From Tomocerus qinae (Eukaryota > Arthropoda > Collembola > Entomobryomorpha > Tomoceridae), in contig CM034549.1 of NCBI GenBank assembly GCA_020055645.1, positions 13,592,430 through 13,656,429 of the forward strand: a DNA stretch of 64,000 bases, given 5' to 3'. Shown piece after piece: positions 32,484 to 44,912 of the stretch (position 1 is the first letter of the stretch; each line of letters starts with the position of its first letter). Position numbers and translations under genes: made by a program. The notes below the pieces were generated by a model. The model was not told where the DNA came from, did no database searches, and saw only the letters and a program-made list of their open reading frames with translations.

Positions 32484-33990
32484 TATTGTCTGTTTTCTCG
32501 AAACTTTATTAAATACCCTAACATCCGTCCGTTGCATTCAGTCACTATTTTTTCTCTTTTCTGTCCTAACAAAAAAAAGAAAAAACATGCCACTTGTTAG
32601 GCTTTAAATTTTTAAGTAAGGTCCAAAAAGAAGCAAAAAAGTGACGGGAACCAAATCAAAGAATGGGGCGCCCCAACATGGATGGATAGTTTTAGTTTTG
32701 CTGATGAGAAGGTTTACGAAATAGGTAAATCTATCTCCGCCATTTTGACCAAAATCCAAAGTTGCAACATAGCCTATTATGCTAACACATTACCTCCTCA
32801 TCATACTATTTTTTACTTCCTTTTTGACATAACCTAAGGGTATTTTATTGAGCATAAAATTGATGATTGAATATGTGGAAACTTGGAGGAAACCAAGAAG
32901 CATAAGCTGTAGTCATGGCGATGTATAATAGTATAAGGAATAAGGAGAGTCCACTATTGTAGATGGAATTTGAATTAGACCCGTGCAAGACAGAATTTCC
33001 ATAAGCGAATATTGAAAGGTTTTTAGAAATCTGCAAAAAATTATTGATGATATGCCTTGGCAACTGCATAATGTCACTATTGAATTTATATTTGCTGAAT
33101 GCAAAATCTAATTCAAAGTTTATCCATTGCTTAGATACAAATAAAAAACAAATAAAAAAGAAATTCGCGTTTCAGATAACCTACAAAGAATTGGCACGGG
33201 TCTAATTCAAATTCCATTTACAGTAGCGAATTTTGCTATATAGAATTCTGAAGATTTAAAAGGGATTTTTTCCCAGAAAAGTCCCTCGTACCTCTACCTT
33301 TGCTATAATGTTTCACCATTGATCGTCCCATTCCAATATCCTGGTAATCCTTCTGCATTTATTCCGTTTCCAACAATTAATATATTGGATATTTAGGGAT
33401 AAATTAGTGAAAAAAATCCCTTATGGGAAATTCTGTATTTGACACTCCTTATACAGTTTATGCTTCTTGGAAGAAACAGAGGAGGAAACGAGATCCCGCT
33501 GCCTAAATTCAGCCCGCAATAATAAATTTTAATATCCAGAGAGGACTGATAATTTTTTGTTCAGTTTTGTTCGGCTGGACAAATTACGCAAGTGATTTCG
33601 GGTGTCTTATTTGTTTGTTGTCAAGAATTAAATTATTAAATTTTTTTCTAATTTATCTACGATTTGAGTTTACAGTTCATTCGTCTATTCCATTCACTTA
33701 TTATACTTCAAAATAATAACATAATGTTTATTACTCGCTACCAAGGAAGGTTCGATCCGTGTAACTTTGTTCTGATGGATTACTGGAAACTTGATCAGCA
33801 TTACCAGATGGAGGATATGGACAACAGACTTGCATATTTTGCGAAGTGGGGGCGAAGATTCTTTATCTAGCCCCCTGCGTGTATGTTTTTAATATATTAA
33901 ATACATACATCAATGTTAAATACATATATACATAAAATAACATTATGGAATAACTAGAGATGGTCTTTTTTTACGCGACAAAAATTCTAA
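32484..33990. other. Unassigned region, with one small protein-like frame
   Basis: No clear gene. The segment CGCTGCCTAAATTCAGCCCG near 33498 is a one-sided match to the ends of the small element at 41581-41683. See 33724-33870 for the small frame. Confidence 0.4.
33724..33870 (+). CDS. Small open frame of unknown function (48 aa)
   Basis: Starts MFITRYQGRFDPCNFVLMDY and ends RLAYFAKWGRRFFI. The composition is protein-like and rich in aromatic residues, but I do not recognise it. No intron or promoter support; it may be part of the 5' region of the LINE. Confidence 0.25.
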   Translation: MFITRYQGRFDPCNFVLMDYWKLDQHYQMEDMDNRLAYFAKWGRRFFI

Positions 33991-34701
33991 TTGGTGAAAT
34001 TCGATTTTTTTGAGGATATTACTATTGGCGGCGCCCAATTTCGCTGTATTATCAAAATACTATATGAAATGGATATGTGCAAAAAATGTTACGGTGAACG
34101 TGGAAATCGACACAAGGTTACCTGCGTGAGATGCGGAAACTGGACTCATCGCACTTGTTTGGATATCTGCATTCAAAACTCTCAGTTTCGTCAATTTAGT
34201 GCTACGTTTATATGCTGTTCAGGGGATATCAATCAAGCAATTCAAGAAGTTCAAATATCTCAACACAATCAGTCATCATCATCGAATTCACATTTAAATA
34301 CGGAAGATTGTGCTCCTTTTAATAACTGTAGTAGTCTTACGGTAAACGAATCTATGTTAAGAGAAGCCTTTGATACCAGTAACCGCATCTACACACCAAG
34401 ATTAAGAAAAGGCTTAAAATTTATTCATATTAATGTAAATGGCATTAAGAGTAGAATCAATGAATTAAGAGATCTGCTGCTTAATGAAAATGGGGTAGCT
34501 GTATGTGGGGTTACAGAAAGTAAACTTTTTAGTCATGATTTAACTGGTTACTTCAATATAAGAGGATATTTTTGTTACAGAATAGATAGAGAAATTAATG
34601 CTGGAGGCGGGATGTTAATATACATTAATAATTTTTTCTCATTTCAAATTGTTGATATACCCAGCCCACTTATAAAAAATCAGTTTATTGAAATTAATTC
34701 T

Positions 34702-35915
34702 ATAATTGAGTTCGCGAGTTCTAAAAGTACACTTTTCAATAACAACTATTTTTTATTTTATCAACTGGCCAAATTATTTAAAAGTATACTTAGTAAACAC
34801 CCGAAAGTCTATTGGTAGATGTCCGACAATCAAGATATGGGTTAGTTTTTTACCCATCCATATCCCTTTGATACCGGCTATCGACTACTGATCCATTAGG
34901 CTATTAGGCCCTCTATTAAGCCCTATTTTCAGTGAGTTTAATTTTTAAAGTGATTTACAGTGCCAGTGCCACCCTATTTGCTTAGCTATAGTTAACAGGC
35001 GACATTAACGCCTTATTTCATAATGCGTTCTATTTTATCCGACCAAAATCATTTTTACCAGTCGTCTAATTGCCTAATAAATTGGACAGCGAATGTGTTT
35101 GATTTTTTAAAGATGCCACCAGACAAAGAATACTTTTCTCAGTCTACATTTCTCTATTTCCTTATTTTGACTATTTACATATTCTAGCCACCACTTCCCA
35201 GTAATTGTAACATGTCATACAGGCTGATTTAGATAGCTAAACGGTTGGTTACCGAACATGGACTAATCACCTATATTGCCTCCAGGAATAGTATTGGAAA
35301 AGGTGACATATATCTATCAAAGGTAATAAAATGTAATGTTCGACCCCGAATTGAATTTTTCCCAATGCAAAATCATTTTCTATCAATCATCCTATTTTCT
35401 TTTTCTCTGACCCAACCTAATAAAAATACAGTCAAAAAATTTTTGGTTGTTTAAATTTTATTAGGTTAGAGATCATAAAAGGCAAATAGTGGCCGGTTTA
35501 TATGAAATACTGCAATCAACCCATTACCAAAAATCAATCGCATTTGGCGTTGAAATATTCCGAGAAAAATCAAAATTAATTTCTTGGGTATTGTTTGAGT
35601 AGTCTCAGTACTTAGTAAGAAATTTTCCAATGACGGCATCAACTTTTAAACGTATTTTTGTGGTCAACCCTCGACAGAGTAGCTAAATTTTTGCGAAGAA
35701 TAGTTCTTCAACGACATTAAGTGGGATTGGGCTCATTTTACATAGAAACTAAATGTGGTTGTTAACAAAGCTAAGGAACGGAAAGTCTTTGTCGGCAATT
35801 GGTTGGGGACTGTCGGGTATTGCTCTTGGGTGACAATAGTGACACTTTATTGTCTCCATTAGAGATAGAGATTGTTACTGAAAAGTGTACTTTTAGAACT
35901 CTCAAACTCAATTAT
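34702..35915. mobile_element. Inverted-repeat element in the LINE, TTCT duplication
   Basis: The ends are ATAATTGAGTTCGCGAGTTC and its inverse (GAACTCTCAAACTCAATTAT) with about 45 bp of arm similarity. TTCT is duplicated at 34698-34701 and 35916-35919. Dropping the element restores the LINE frame between INS and RKGMPKIL. No transposase inside. Confidence 0.75.
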
Positions 35916-37765
35916 TTCTAGGAAAGGAATGCCAAAAATACTTGTTACTACGGTGTACAATACACCTGCTACCAAAGCTAACAAAAATCATGATTCCTAT
36001 TTTTTAGAGTCCCTTAGGAATGTTTTAAGTTATCTACAGTGTTATAAAGTAGAACAAATCTGTTTTGGTGATTTCAATATTGATGCCCTCGAGCGTTCAA
36101 GATTTAGAACTGAGCTTTATAATTTGGCTTCGGAATTTGATTTAAAGCAAATTATTAGTAAACCAACAAGAGTTACTGCCACTTCCAGCTCACTGCTGGA
36201 CCATATATACATCAACAGTAGGTTATACACAGAAACTGGTCAATTTTCGTTTGGTGGCTCAGACCATGATTTGACATATGTTGTAAGAAAAGAAAAAAGA
36301 GTCACTAATACTGGGATATTGGTTGAGAGTAGAAATTATTCAAATATAAATTGGGAAAATGTTGTCAATGATTTCAAAGGCATAGATTTTAGTTACCTAG
36401 TTAAGGCTGAAGATTTGAATCATAGTTTAGACAAGTTTGAAAAGGACACGTTATCTATGTTAGACTCTCACGCTCCCATCACTAGGAAGCTGTGCAAACA
36501 TAGAAATACACCATGGTACAGTAATGAAATAGCTAATAATTGTAAGATTAGAGATAAGTTAAAATGTATAGCTAAAAAATCTAAATGTAAAAACGATTGG
36601 TCAGCCTACAAAAAATCGAGAGGGACTGTTAAAAACTTATTATTTGCGGCCAAGCGAAAATACTATAAAAAAAGGTTTGAAAATTTCGAATCTAGTAATG
36701 TGTGGAATTTAGTAGACGACATTACTGGTTTCAGAGATAAGAGTTCAGTGCCAATTTTAAAATTATTAGATGATAGTGGAAAAGTAGTTGAGGAAGATGT
36801 AGATATTTGTGAAGCTCTTGCTGAAGTCTTTATTGTCAAAAAGGACGGTACTTATGATGATTGTGTAATGGAGGAAAAAATTAATTCATATTGTACTAAT
36901 TTTGTAATGGATTGTAATGACGATAGTAATATTAGTGAGGTTTCTGAGCTGGAAATTGTTAAGGCAATCAAGACTGTTGACAAAGGTTGAGGATCTAAAC
37001 AAAATGTACCTAAAAGAGTGTTTAAGGAAATTTTTGATGTAATTGCGGTCCCGCTGGCAGTCTTATTTACTTGTATTTTTGAGTGTAGTTTAATACCAAA
37101 CCAATTTAAATGTGCAAATGTATTTGCCTTGTACAAAGTCAAGGGTCCCAGATTGGGAGCAAGGAGCTACAGGTCAATTGCTGTAGTAACGTTCTTATGC
37201 AAGGTGTTTGAAAAGGTAATTTTTTCTAGATTGACCGACATGGTAGAACCAGATTTTGATACAAATCAGTTTGGGTTCAGAAAAAATAGGGGATGCGAAA
37301 ATGCAATATTGAAACTTACGCAAAGTATCCATGACAGTATAAATGGTACAAATGGAAGGGTAGTGGCTGTTTTTATAGATTTGAAGACTGCGTTTTATAG
37401 TGTTCAGCACGATTTGTTAATTTCTAAGTTGGTAGAGCAATTTAAAGTACAGCCTTATATGGTAAAATTGTTAAAAAACTATCTAAGCGGCAGAAAAGTG
37501 AGATTAAAAAATCGTGATTTTTATTCTAATGAATATGACATTAATACAGGAACAGGAGCTGGGTCATCGTTAGGACCTCTGCTCTTTAGTATTTTTATAA
37601 ATGACGTGGGTAATGTTTTCGATATTGATTATGCACTTTATGCCGATGATCTAGTGTGCTGGGTTTACAATGTTAAGGTGATGGTATACAGTTAAAAAGT
37701 CCAGATTGTTTATGCCACGAATGGGGATGTTGCTATACGTATCAGTATGAATAAGATCTTTGTAA

Positions 37766-38008
37766 AGTGTGTGTTTTAGTGTGTGTGTGTTTCCGTTATC
37801 ATTTCAGAGCCTGAATTTGGCTCAGTGGCGTTGGAATGTTACAAATAAATCCAGGCTCTCAACACACACAAGTCACACAATTCTTATAAATATTCTTATT
37901 GCATAGTGTGTGTGTTAGTGTGTGTGTGTTTCCGTTATCATTTGAGAGCCTGAATATGGCTCAGTGGCGTTGGAATGTTACAAACAAATCCAGGCTCTCA
38001 ACACACTA
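37766..38008. repeat. Two direct copies of a roughly 105-bp unit
   Basis: Each unit has GTGTGTGTTTCCGTTATCAT, then GAGCCTGAAT..GGCTCAGTGGCGTTGGAATG and CCAGGCTCTCAACACAC (37766-37871; 37906-38008). CAGGCTC and GAGCCTG within a unit are inverse, so each could fold. Confidence 0.85.
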
Positions 38009-38039
38009 ACGAAAATAAATAATAATTATTATATTCTCC

Positions 38040-38535
38040 GCTTGACTCTTGACTAACTTATTCCTAAAAGGTGTAGCATGAGTGGGAGACTTCCAAATTA
38101 TATTCTTAAAAGGTGTAGCATAAGTGGGAGTCTTCCAACTCATATTTCTAAATTGTGTAGCATGGGTGGGAGACTTCCAACTCATATTCCTAAATTGTGT
38201 AGCATGGATGGGAGACTTCCAACTCATGTTCCTAAATTGTGTAGCATGGGTGGGAGATTTCCAACTCATATTCCTAAATTGTGTAGCATGGGTGGGAGAC
38301 TTCCAACTCATATTCCTAAATTGTGTAGCATGGATGGGAGACTTCCAACTCATATTCCTAAATTGTGTAGCATGGGTGGGAGATTTCCAACTCATATTCC
38401 TAAATTGTGTAGCATGGGTGGGAGACTTCCAAATCACATTCCTAAAAGGTGTAGCATAAGTGGGAGATTTCCAACTCATATTCTTAAATTGTGTAGCATG
38501 GGTGTGGAATTTCAATCCAAATTTCTAAACTTAGT
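38040..38535. repeat. 42-bp minisatellite, about 11 units
   Basis: The unit is TGGGAGACTTCCAACTCATA plus TTCCTAAATTGTGTAGCATG. Because 42 is a multiple of three and the unit lacks stops, several frames stay open on both strands (e.g. GGRLPTHIPKLCSM repeated). I treat these as by-products, not genes. Confidence 0.9.
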
Positions 38536-38865
38536 AAACGCACGGGTATGGAGTTAAATTCCTAATTTTAAGGGTTTGTTATTTAAAAACTAAAGGAAAA
38601 ATTTAAAACATTTTTGTAAATAATAAATTTTTGAAGTTTGTTTTAAATTAAGTTTCAAATTAAAAAAATTTTTTTTCATTTTTTTGAAATTTCAAGCACC
38701 CTGTTATTAATCCCGTCCGTAGGACGGGTAACCTTACTCGTCTAACACAAATAGTATCAACTAAACTAAGTCAAAGTACATGCACAGAGCCCGTCTAGTT
38801 TCTGTTTATGGAAGCCAGTCTGTATAAATTAGGCGCAAATATCTATCCGATTAATCCGATATATC

Positions 38866-38967
38866 GTTCAGCCGTTCAAACCTCACTCTACAGGGCTGAC
38901 TACGACTTATCGCTATCTCGTCAATGGTCGTAATCAGCACTGTAGAGTGAGGTTAGAACGGCTGAAC
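38866..38967. repeat. Small inverted repeat, about 102 bp
   Basis: GTTCAGCCGTTCAAACCTCA at the left is the near-inverse of TGAGGTTAGAACGGCTGAAC at the right. MITE-like; no target duplication verified. Confidence 0.75.
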
Positions 38968-39037
38968 AATGAACACAATCATAAAGTTTATTATGAAAGC
39001 TGGGCTGTGAAATCCATTTATTTGACATTTGTCAATA

Positions 39038-39235
39038 GATGAGTTTCTTACTATAAGTCTCTGGTGGGCTGGGGACCTCACTAAAGAATAAATTTAATCA
39101 TCGTTATTGCGCTCGATAGATGCCCCACCACTGTACTTGACTGTACATGCACGTTGCCTTCAGTGCAGTGGTGGGGCATCTATCGAGCGCAATAACGATG
39201 ATTATTCCTTAGGGAGATCTCCAGTCCAAGCACAA
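39038..39235. mobile_element. Palindromic MITE, diverged copy of 53629-53847
   Basis: It shares GATGAGTTTCTTACTATAAG, CTCTGGTGG and the arm ATCGTTATTGCGCTCGATAG with the copy at 53629. The right outer arm is lost or replaced. Confidence 0.75.
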
Positions 39236-40030
39236 CCAGATTTGAAATGAATATGGATGAAAATGACATGAAAGTCTCACAAGTCCATAATAGATAGAAA
39301 TGTATTATGACTAGATCCACCGCTAACAGGGACGGGGCGAACTGTCACATGTCACAGACATAATTAAAAATGAAGGTATTTAATGCTACTATATAGCTAG
39401 TTACATTGCCAAGGTATTTCAATTTTGAAAGCACTCAGACAATGGAAAACCCGCCTAAAAGAAATTCGGATTTTTTTAATTATAAAATTACTGCTTAAGA
39501 AAATGCATGTTATTATTGCTTAATAAAATTCTTAGGTGTATAGGTCACCATTTTTGCTTATAAACCTATTTTGAAAATTTCGTAGATTTAATTTTTTTAA
39601 ATCGTTTTAAAATTCGTGTTACCGTATTGGCAACGTACTTCTCAATTACACAAATTTTGACACTTGCATCGGATAGAAAACGTATGGTTATGATATAGTT
39701 GGACCTATAAAAAGTTATAAAATCGAAGAGTGCCACTGCTAAAAAAACGTCTGAAAATGTGACTATAGGTATAGCAGGTGACCAAGGATACAATATATAT
39801 ACATTCTATCCTTGGCTACATGTTATAGCCAAGCTTGTTTGAATTTCCAGCGAAAAACAAGATTGTCTTCGTCAAGAAAGCATTTACTACCGAAGCGCAG
39901 CTAGTTGGATAGATTCATTTGGAAACCGTCTTATGCAAATTTAGCGCAAAAACATTGTTACCAAGGACAGACACTTTTCTCACTAAGCCCCATGACGGCC
40001 TATGAGAGTTGCACAAAATGATAACTTTTT

Positions 40031-40347
40031 TTAGCAAAAGCGATATAACTTGAGGAATACTAGACCGAAAATTGTAAGGTTGGTACTACCAGAAAGCCAG
40101 AATCCTCATTGACACCGTTTATAAGTCGTATTTTCATTTGACGGCTTAGATCGGATGTAATTAATATTTTAGCCATCAAATATAGCCAAAAAATGTCACT
40201 TTTTACGGAAACATCAATTACATCCGATCTAAGCCGTCAAATGAAAATACGACTTATAAACAGTGTCAATGAGGATTCTGGCTTTCTGGTGGTACCAATC
40301 TTACAATTTTCGGTCCAGTATTCCTCAAGTTATATCGCTTTTGCTAA
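40031..40347. repeat. Foldback element 2, arms about 130 bp
   Basis: The left arm from TTAGCAAAAGCGATATAACT is inverted at AGTTATATCGCTTTTGCTAA. The middle is about 50 bases. The right flank CAATTTGATAGTCAAGATTT and TTTCCATGCACC are shared with the segment near 25460-25510 and, in part, with foldback 1. Confidence 0.9.
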
Positions 40348-40960
40348 AGGACATTTAAAAGGCAATTTGATAGTCAAGATTTCATCTCAGTTTCCATGCA
40401 CCCTTACGTTAATGTTAATGATGCAATTACTACCGTGAATGACAATTTATCTAGATTTAATTTATGGTGTTGTAAAAATAAACTTCAATTAAATGTCGAA
40501 AAAACCCAATATATGATATTACACAAGGGAGGTGATAGTATTGTGAAATATGAAAAGTATGATGATGTTTTGTATGATGGTCATGTTTTAGAACGGGTTT
40601 TTAGTTTTAAGTATTTGGGTGTCATTATTGATTCAACTCTAACCTTCAAGTTGCATCTTGATTATGTTGATATGAGAGTTACTGATAGTTTCAGTAGTCC
40701 GTGAAACCGCTATTTGGGAGTTGCACCTGGATACGCATTCTGATTGGTCAAAATTTTTTGAATCCAGCGATCTGATTGGTTATTGCAGTAATGAATATTC
40801 TATAGATTCCCCAGATGGGGGAATTTTAACAACATTTTGCGATTACTACAATCCAATTCCATACAATTCCATGAAAATATTACACACAATCACACAATGT
40901 ACACAAAGTTTAAACGTTGCAATATACAACAACGAAGTCGAATCATTATGAATCATTTAC

Positions 40961-41362
40961 GGTTGGGTTAGTGCAATGTGTCCCTCTAAGTTAAAGTACC
41001 ACGTACTCACGGACCCTCTATCATCTATATCTCAGAATATTAATTTAGACATGACCCCCCAAAGTTTCATCATTCATCGGATCTTCATCGAACATGGCCT
41101 AGAGGTTACGTTTCCACCCTCCCCACCCCGCACCCCTAACCTAACCTAAATGAAATAAACATAATAAACGATTTTAGGTCCAAAACCGGTGGAATGTCAT
41201 TTTTTCCCATACCCCCGTCGGGGGTGGGGAGGGTGTAAACGTGACCTTCAGGTCATGTCCGATAAACATCCGACGAAAATTGGGGGGTCATGTCTAAATA
41301 TTCTGCGATATAGAGGGTCCGTGGTACTTTAACTTAGAGGGACACATTGCACCAACCCAACC
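40961..41362. mobile_element. Mutator-like MITE, 9-bp target duplication
   Basis: The long inverted arms begin GGTTGGGTTAGTGCAATGTG and end ATTGCACCAACCCAACC, pairing over roughly 100 bp or more. ATCATTTAC is duplicated at 40952-40960 and 41363-41371. A 9-bp duplication with long arms suits MULE-type elements. Its absence from the other arm of the palindrome proves that it arrived later. Confidence 0.8.
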
Positions 41363-41580
41363 ATCATTTACCCATAGTAATATAAACATTCGTTTTGCAA
41401 AACATCAGCTATAAACAGAAGCACAAATCGATGTGATGAGCAAAAAAACGTTGATGTTGAACTGCGAATTCAATAATACTTTACTTCATTTGGTTACAAC
41501 TGATCACATACATTTACTAAACTGATAATAGCAAAATAGCAATAACAACTTGCAACAACATCAGAACAGAGGAAGAGTTC

Positions 41581-41683
41581 GGCTGAAATTAGGCAGCAGT
41601 ACTTCGTTGCCGCCGTTGCCGTTGGGAGGTATCGGGGGTTAGCGGCAACAGCGGGAATGAAGTACCGCTGCCTAAATTCAGCC
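41581..41683. mobile_element. Small 103-bp inverted-repeat element
   Basis: GGCTGAAATTAGGCAGC..GTACTTC at the left, GAAGTACCGCTGCCTAAATTCAGCC at the right in inverse. AAGAGTT is repeated on both sides. Similar ends occur near 33498 and at 54417/54773. Confidence 0.7.
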
Positions 41684-42994
41684 GAAGAGTTCTACAGAGT
41701 TCTGTCTGTCTGATGTTATTGGGATTGTTATGTTATCAATTTAGTAAACGTAGGTATGTGATCATTCGTAACCAAATGTAGTAAAATTATATTGAATTCG
41801 CAATTCTACAACAAGGTTTTAAATTAATGTTCATATAACATCGATTTGTACTTCTGTTTATGGCTGGTGTTTTGCAAAACGAGTTTATATATTACTATGG
41901 GTAAATGATTCATAATGATTCGACTTCGTTGTTGTATATTGCAACGTTTAAACTTTGTGTACATTGTGTGATTGTGTGTAATATTTTCATGGAATTGTAT
42001 GGAATTGGATTGTAGTAATCGCAAAATGTTGTTAAAATTCCCCCATCTGGGGAATCTATAGAATATTCATTACTGCAACAACCAATCAGATCGCTGGATT
42101 CAAAAAATTTTGACCAATCAGAATGCGTATCCAGGTGCAACTCCCAAATAGCGGTTTCACGGACTACTGAAACTATCAGTAAGGTTGCGATAGCCCGTTT
42201 GTACTCGCTGAAGAGACTTGTGACAGATAAAGTTATGGGCATGTTACTACACTGTTATGTTATATCTATTTACGATAATGCTATTTGTATATGGGCCGTC
42301 CAAACAAAATTGCAATTACAGATAATCCAGGACAGAATTAATAGATTTGTTGTTAACTTTTTCTATAATCGATTATGTAAATTTAAAGGTTTTAAAAACT
42401 CAAATATCAGATGTAGGAGCAAGAAGGGTAAGGGCAAAGTTGACATAGGTAGATTGCTATGTAGACTACAAATACATACCATATTTGAAAGGAGGGAAAT
42501 ATCTCTGAAAGGTGGTCTGGAAGAGTGTGAATAATAGAATGGCAGGTACTGAGGGTTGGTTCAGTTTTAGGAGTAACTATAGCTGCTCTTTTCCCAGGGT
42601 AACTGTCAATATAGCACGCATTTCCTCGGTAAAACACTCTGCCGCGATGGCCTGGAATAAGTTACCGCGTAAATGGGTATATGTAAATCTGTCTTTGCCC
42701 CAATTGGTTGATAATTTGAAACGGTATTTGGAATCTATCAGGAATAATGTATATGTATATTATTAATTTTATTTATATCCTAACATGTATTTTGTATGAT
42801 TGTAAGTTGTGGGAGCCAGTGACTCTTGGTGAAAAGTGGTGGTAGTTATAAGTAATTATTACTGATTTCAATTCGTGTAATTGGATGGCCTATTGATGTC
42901 ACTTAAATAAAGCTAAATCAATCAATCAATCAAGCTGGACTTTGTCTTAGTAATCGTTATCCAAGCTCCTTGCAATCTACGTAGTCTTAGTAAT

Positions 42995-44008
42995 CTTACG
43001 GAATTAACTCTTATTCTTCCTTCTCTATTTGTTTGTGTCTTCCGTTCTATCATCTGTTGTGGATGATCTTACGGAATTAAACTTATTTCGTCTCTATATT
43101 TCATACTATTTCGGATTGTGAGTGATTGCGTAGCTAACGGGATGATTTGAGAGATGTGTGGTGACCAATATCCGTTCCGTTCGGATATGGCGAGTGGGAT
43201 TAGGAGATGGTCAAATGGAGTTTGGATGTTATTATGTGAAAAGAAACTCGAAGATGATTCACTGTGTATGTATTTTTGGAATGCTGGATAAATTGAGTTT
43301 ATTGGAATGGAGAATTATATTTAATGTTTTGAGAGTAACTTCGTAGAGACTAGAGATTAATCATACACTTGAAAAACCAAATTTGACGTATGGTGAAAAA
43401 ACAAGCGTGAAAGAAACTTATGTACAAAAATGTGTTTAAAGTGCACAGTTATTGTGTTGTAAGTAAGTAGTTTACAAAATAATTTGATTCAATAGGTATA
43501 TCAAACACTAGGTGAGAAATGGGGATATAATTATTAATCAGATAGAGATTGGGAGACAATAATGGGTGGATCAAAAATACAATCTTGTTGATTAGAGATG
43601 ACAAGAATTCTGTGGGAATTGTAAAAATAGCGTTTTTTGGGAAACCTACAAAATGTCAGCCAGGCTTGTTGCTGACTCGAAGTTCAAGACCAATCTTTTC
43701 AATATAGGACGTCGGAGCGAATTCTCCAGCTCCCGACTCCAACAAAAGTTCAAGCTTCACTATCTATCTAACTATTTCTTATCGCTTATCTGCCTTCATC
43801 GCTAGTCTCAGCTTCATTTCCATAGAATTTAACATATTATTATTATTGGGTCGCTTCTAATGCTTACTATCGTTCTACAAATACAATGATTCTGGAAATG
43901 TGCAGGTAAATGACCTAGCGTAAAGCAGCAAGGCGAAGCATAGTTTGCTATAAGAATAGGCCTATGAAAAGCGAAGCTTTTTCTATGTTTACATAAATCT
44001 GCCTGACA
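42995..44008 (-). repeat. 3' LTR
   Basis: 1014 bp. It differs from the 5' LTR by an extra segment of roughly 75 bp bounded by CTTACGGAATTAA repeats and a 12-base addition (GTCTCTATATTT). The rest looks identical over some 900 bases, suggesting recent insertion. Confidence 0.85.
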
Positions 44009-44912
44009 TCCTCTGCGGTCCCTCCTATATTTTTGCAATTTTCTGCATTTTGATACTTATAGTCGTCTCTTTTTAATAAAAGAGTGAGGGAAAAGGGTGG
44101 ATACTAGTAGTGTTTAGGTTTATAATGTAGGGGAATACAAGAGTGGGTGATAGATACCATTTGTACAAACGAATAGGAGAATACTGCTAAGGGAGGAGAA
44201 AATAATACTAAATGCTACAGATGAAGGGAATACATATTATAATTGCTATTGATATAGGTTAAAATATAACATTAATATTTAGTAAAGGGAGAATACATGG
44301 CCAAATTGGGTAAGTTTTAACAAAAAAACGTTTTATAGGGTGGAATAGGGTGTAAACTGTAGAATGTAGTGTAAAGATGAGGTGTAGTATTAAAACAATA
44401 GTATTACGGCCGTTGCCAACTATTTTGAAGTGAAGAATGGGTGGAAATGATAGGTGATAGGGTGAAGTGAGTGAAATGGCGAATGCTTGAGTAGTATGTT
44501 GAGTCTGGTGGCGATTACAAGTGGAGTTGCGATATTTTGGTTGGTAGTGTGAAATAAAGGGTGTCTGCACAGACGTTTGGCATGATCTTTTGCAATTTCT
44601 CCAACAGCAGCATCCGGACTAGGTCTTGCCATGGGTAAAGAATGGATAGTGTGTTTAGAGAGCCGGAACAGTGCCTGTTGGTTTGAACAACAAAGATTAG
44701 TATCATGAATGACATTTTATGCTTAGAATTAACGTGCAAAGTTCTGTTTTGGTAGTTTGACATGACTTGTCGATTTTTCTTGTTTAAGCTGAAAAGAATG
44801 CATGGTGAATAATTAGAGTTTCATTAATGCTTTGTGTTTGTCGTTCATGTCGATGGTAAGGATTTCACGTAATTATCGCATTTGACTTGTTGGTTAAAGA
44901 TTATTTGATAAG

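Larger units (their letters stand above)
37680..40390. mobile_element. Composite insertion in the LINE reverse transcriptase
   Basis: The LINE frame leaves after YADDLVCW and returns at about 40396. The block holds a duplicated GT-rich unit, a 42-bp minisatellite, a small inverted repeat, a MITE copy and a foldback. AATGTTAA occurs at both borders and may be an 8-bp target duplication, but this is short and AT-rich. Confidence 0.5.
40681..42180. mobile_element. 1.5-kb palindromic element in the LINE
   Basis: The ends are ACTGATAGTTTCAGTAGTCC and its exact inverse at 42161-42180. The arms remain near-identical for several hundred bases: 40681-40960 plus 41372-41545 pairs with 41735-42180. The left arm is interrupted by the MITE at 40961-41362, and the centre holds a small element (41581-41683). 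No protein inside. Dropping it reconnects the LINE frame (MRV to KVAIARLYSL). No clear target duplication. Confidence 0.8.
34069..42766 (+). pseudogene. LINE (CR1/L2-like non-LTR retrotransposon), nested-insertion remnant
   Basis: Collinear coding pieces are 34069-34701, 35920-36987, 36991-37665, about 40396-40680 and 42181-42766. The N-terminus has a PHD-like zinc motif (CKKCYGERGNRHKVTCVRCG, W-x-H-x2-C). An AP-type endonuclease follows (HINVNGIKSR, VTESKLF, FGDFNIDALERS, SDHDL). The reverse transcriptase has YRSIAVVTFLCKVFEK, QFGFRKNRGCENA, VAVFIDLKTAF and YADDLV; the thumb has NKLQLNVEKTQYMI and FKYLGVIID. The C-terminus has AWNKLPRKW. A 3' tail (AATC)n lies at about 42913-42933. An in-frame TGA at 36988 and at least three insertions kill it. 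PHD-like finger plus endonuclease plus RT suits the CR1/L2 group of non-LTR elements; clade is by eye. Confidence 0.85.

Noticed and set aside
38006-38557. Repetitive open frames on both strands in the minisatellite
   Set aside because: All are multiples of one 42-bp unit without stops; no start context, splice or domain support.
43158-43346. A 62-residue frame occurring twice, also at 47976-48164
   Set aside because: It lies inside the two LTRs; being duplicated is explained by the LTRs, and nothing indicates coding.
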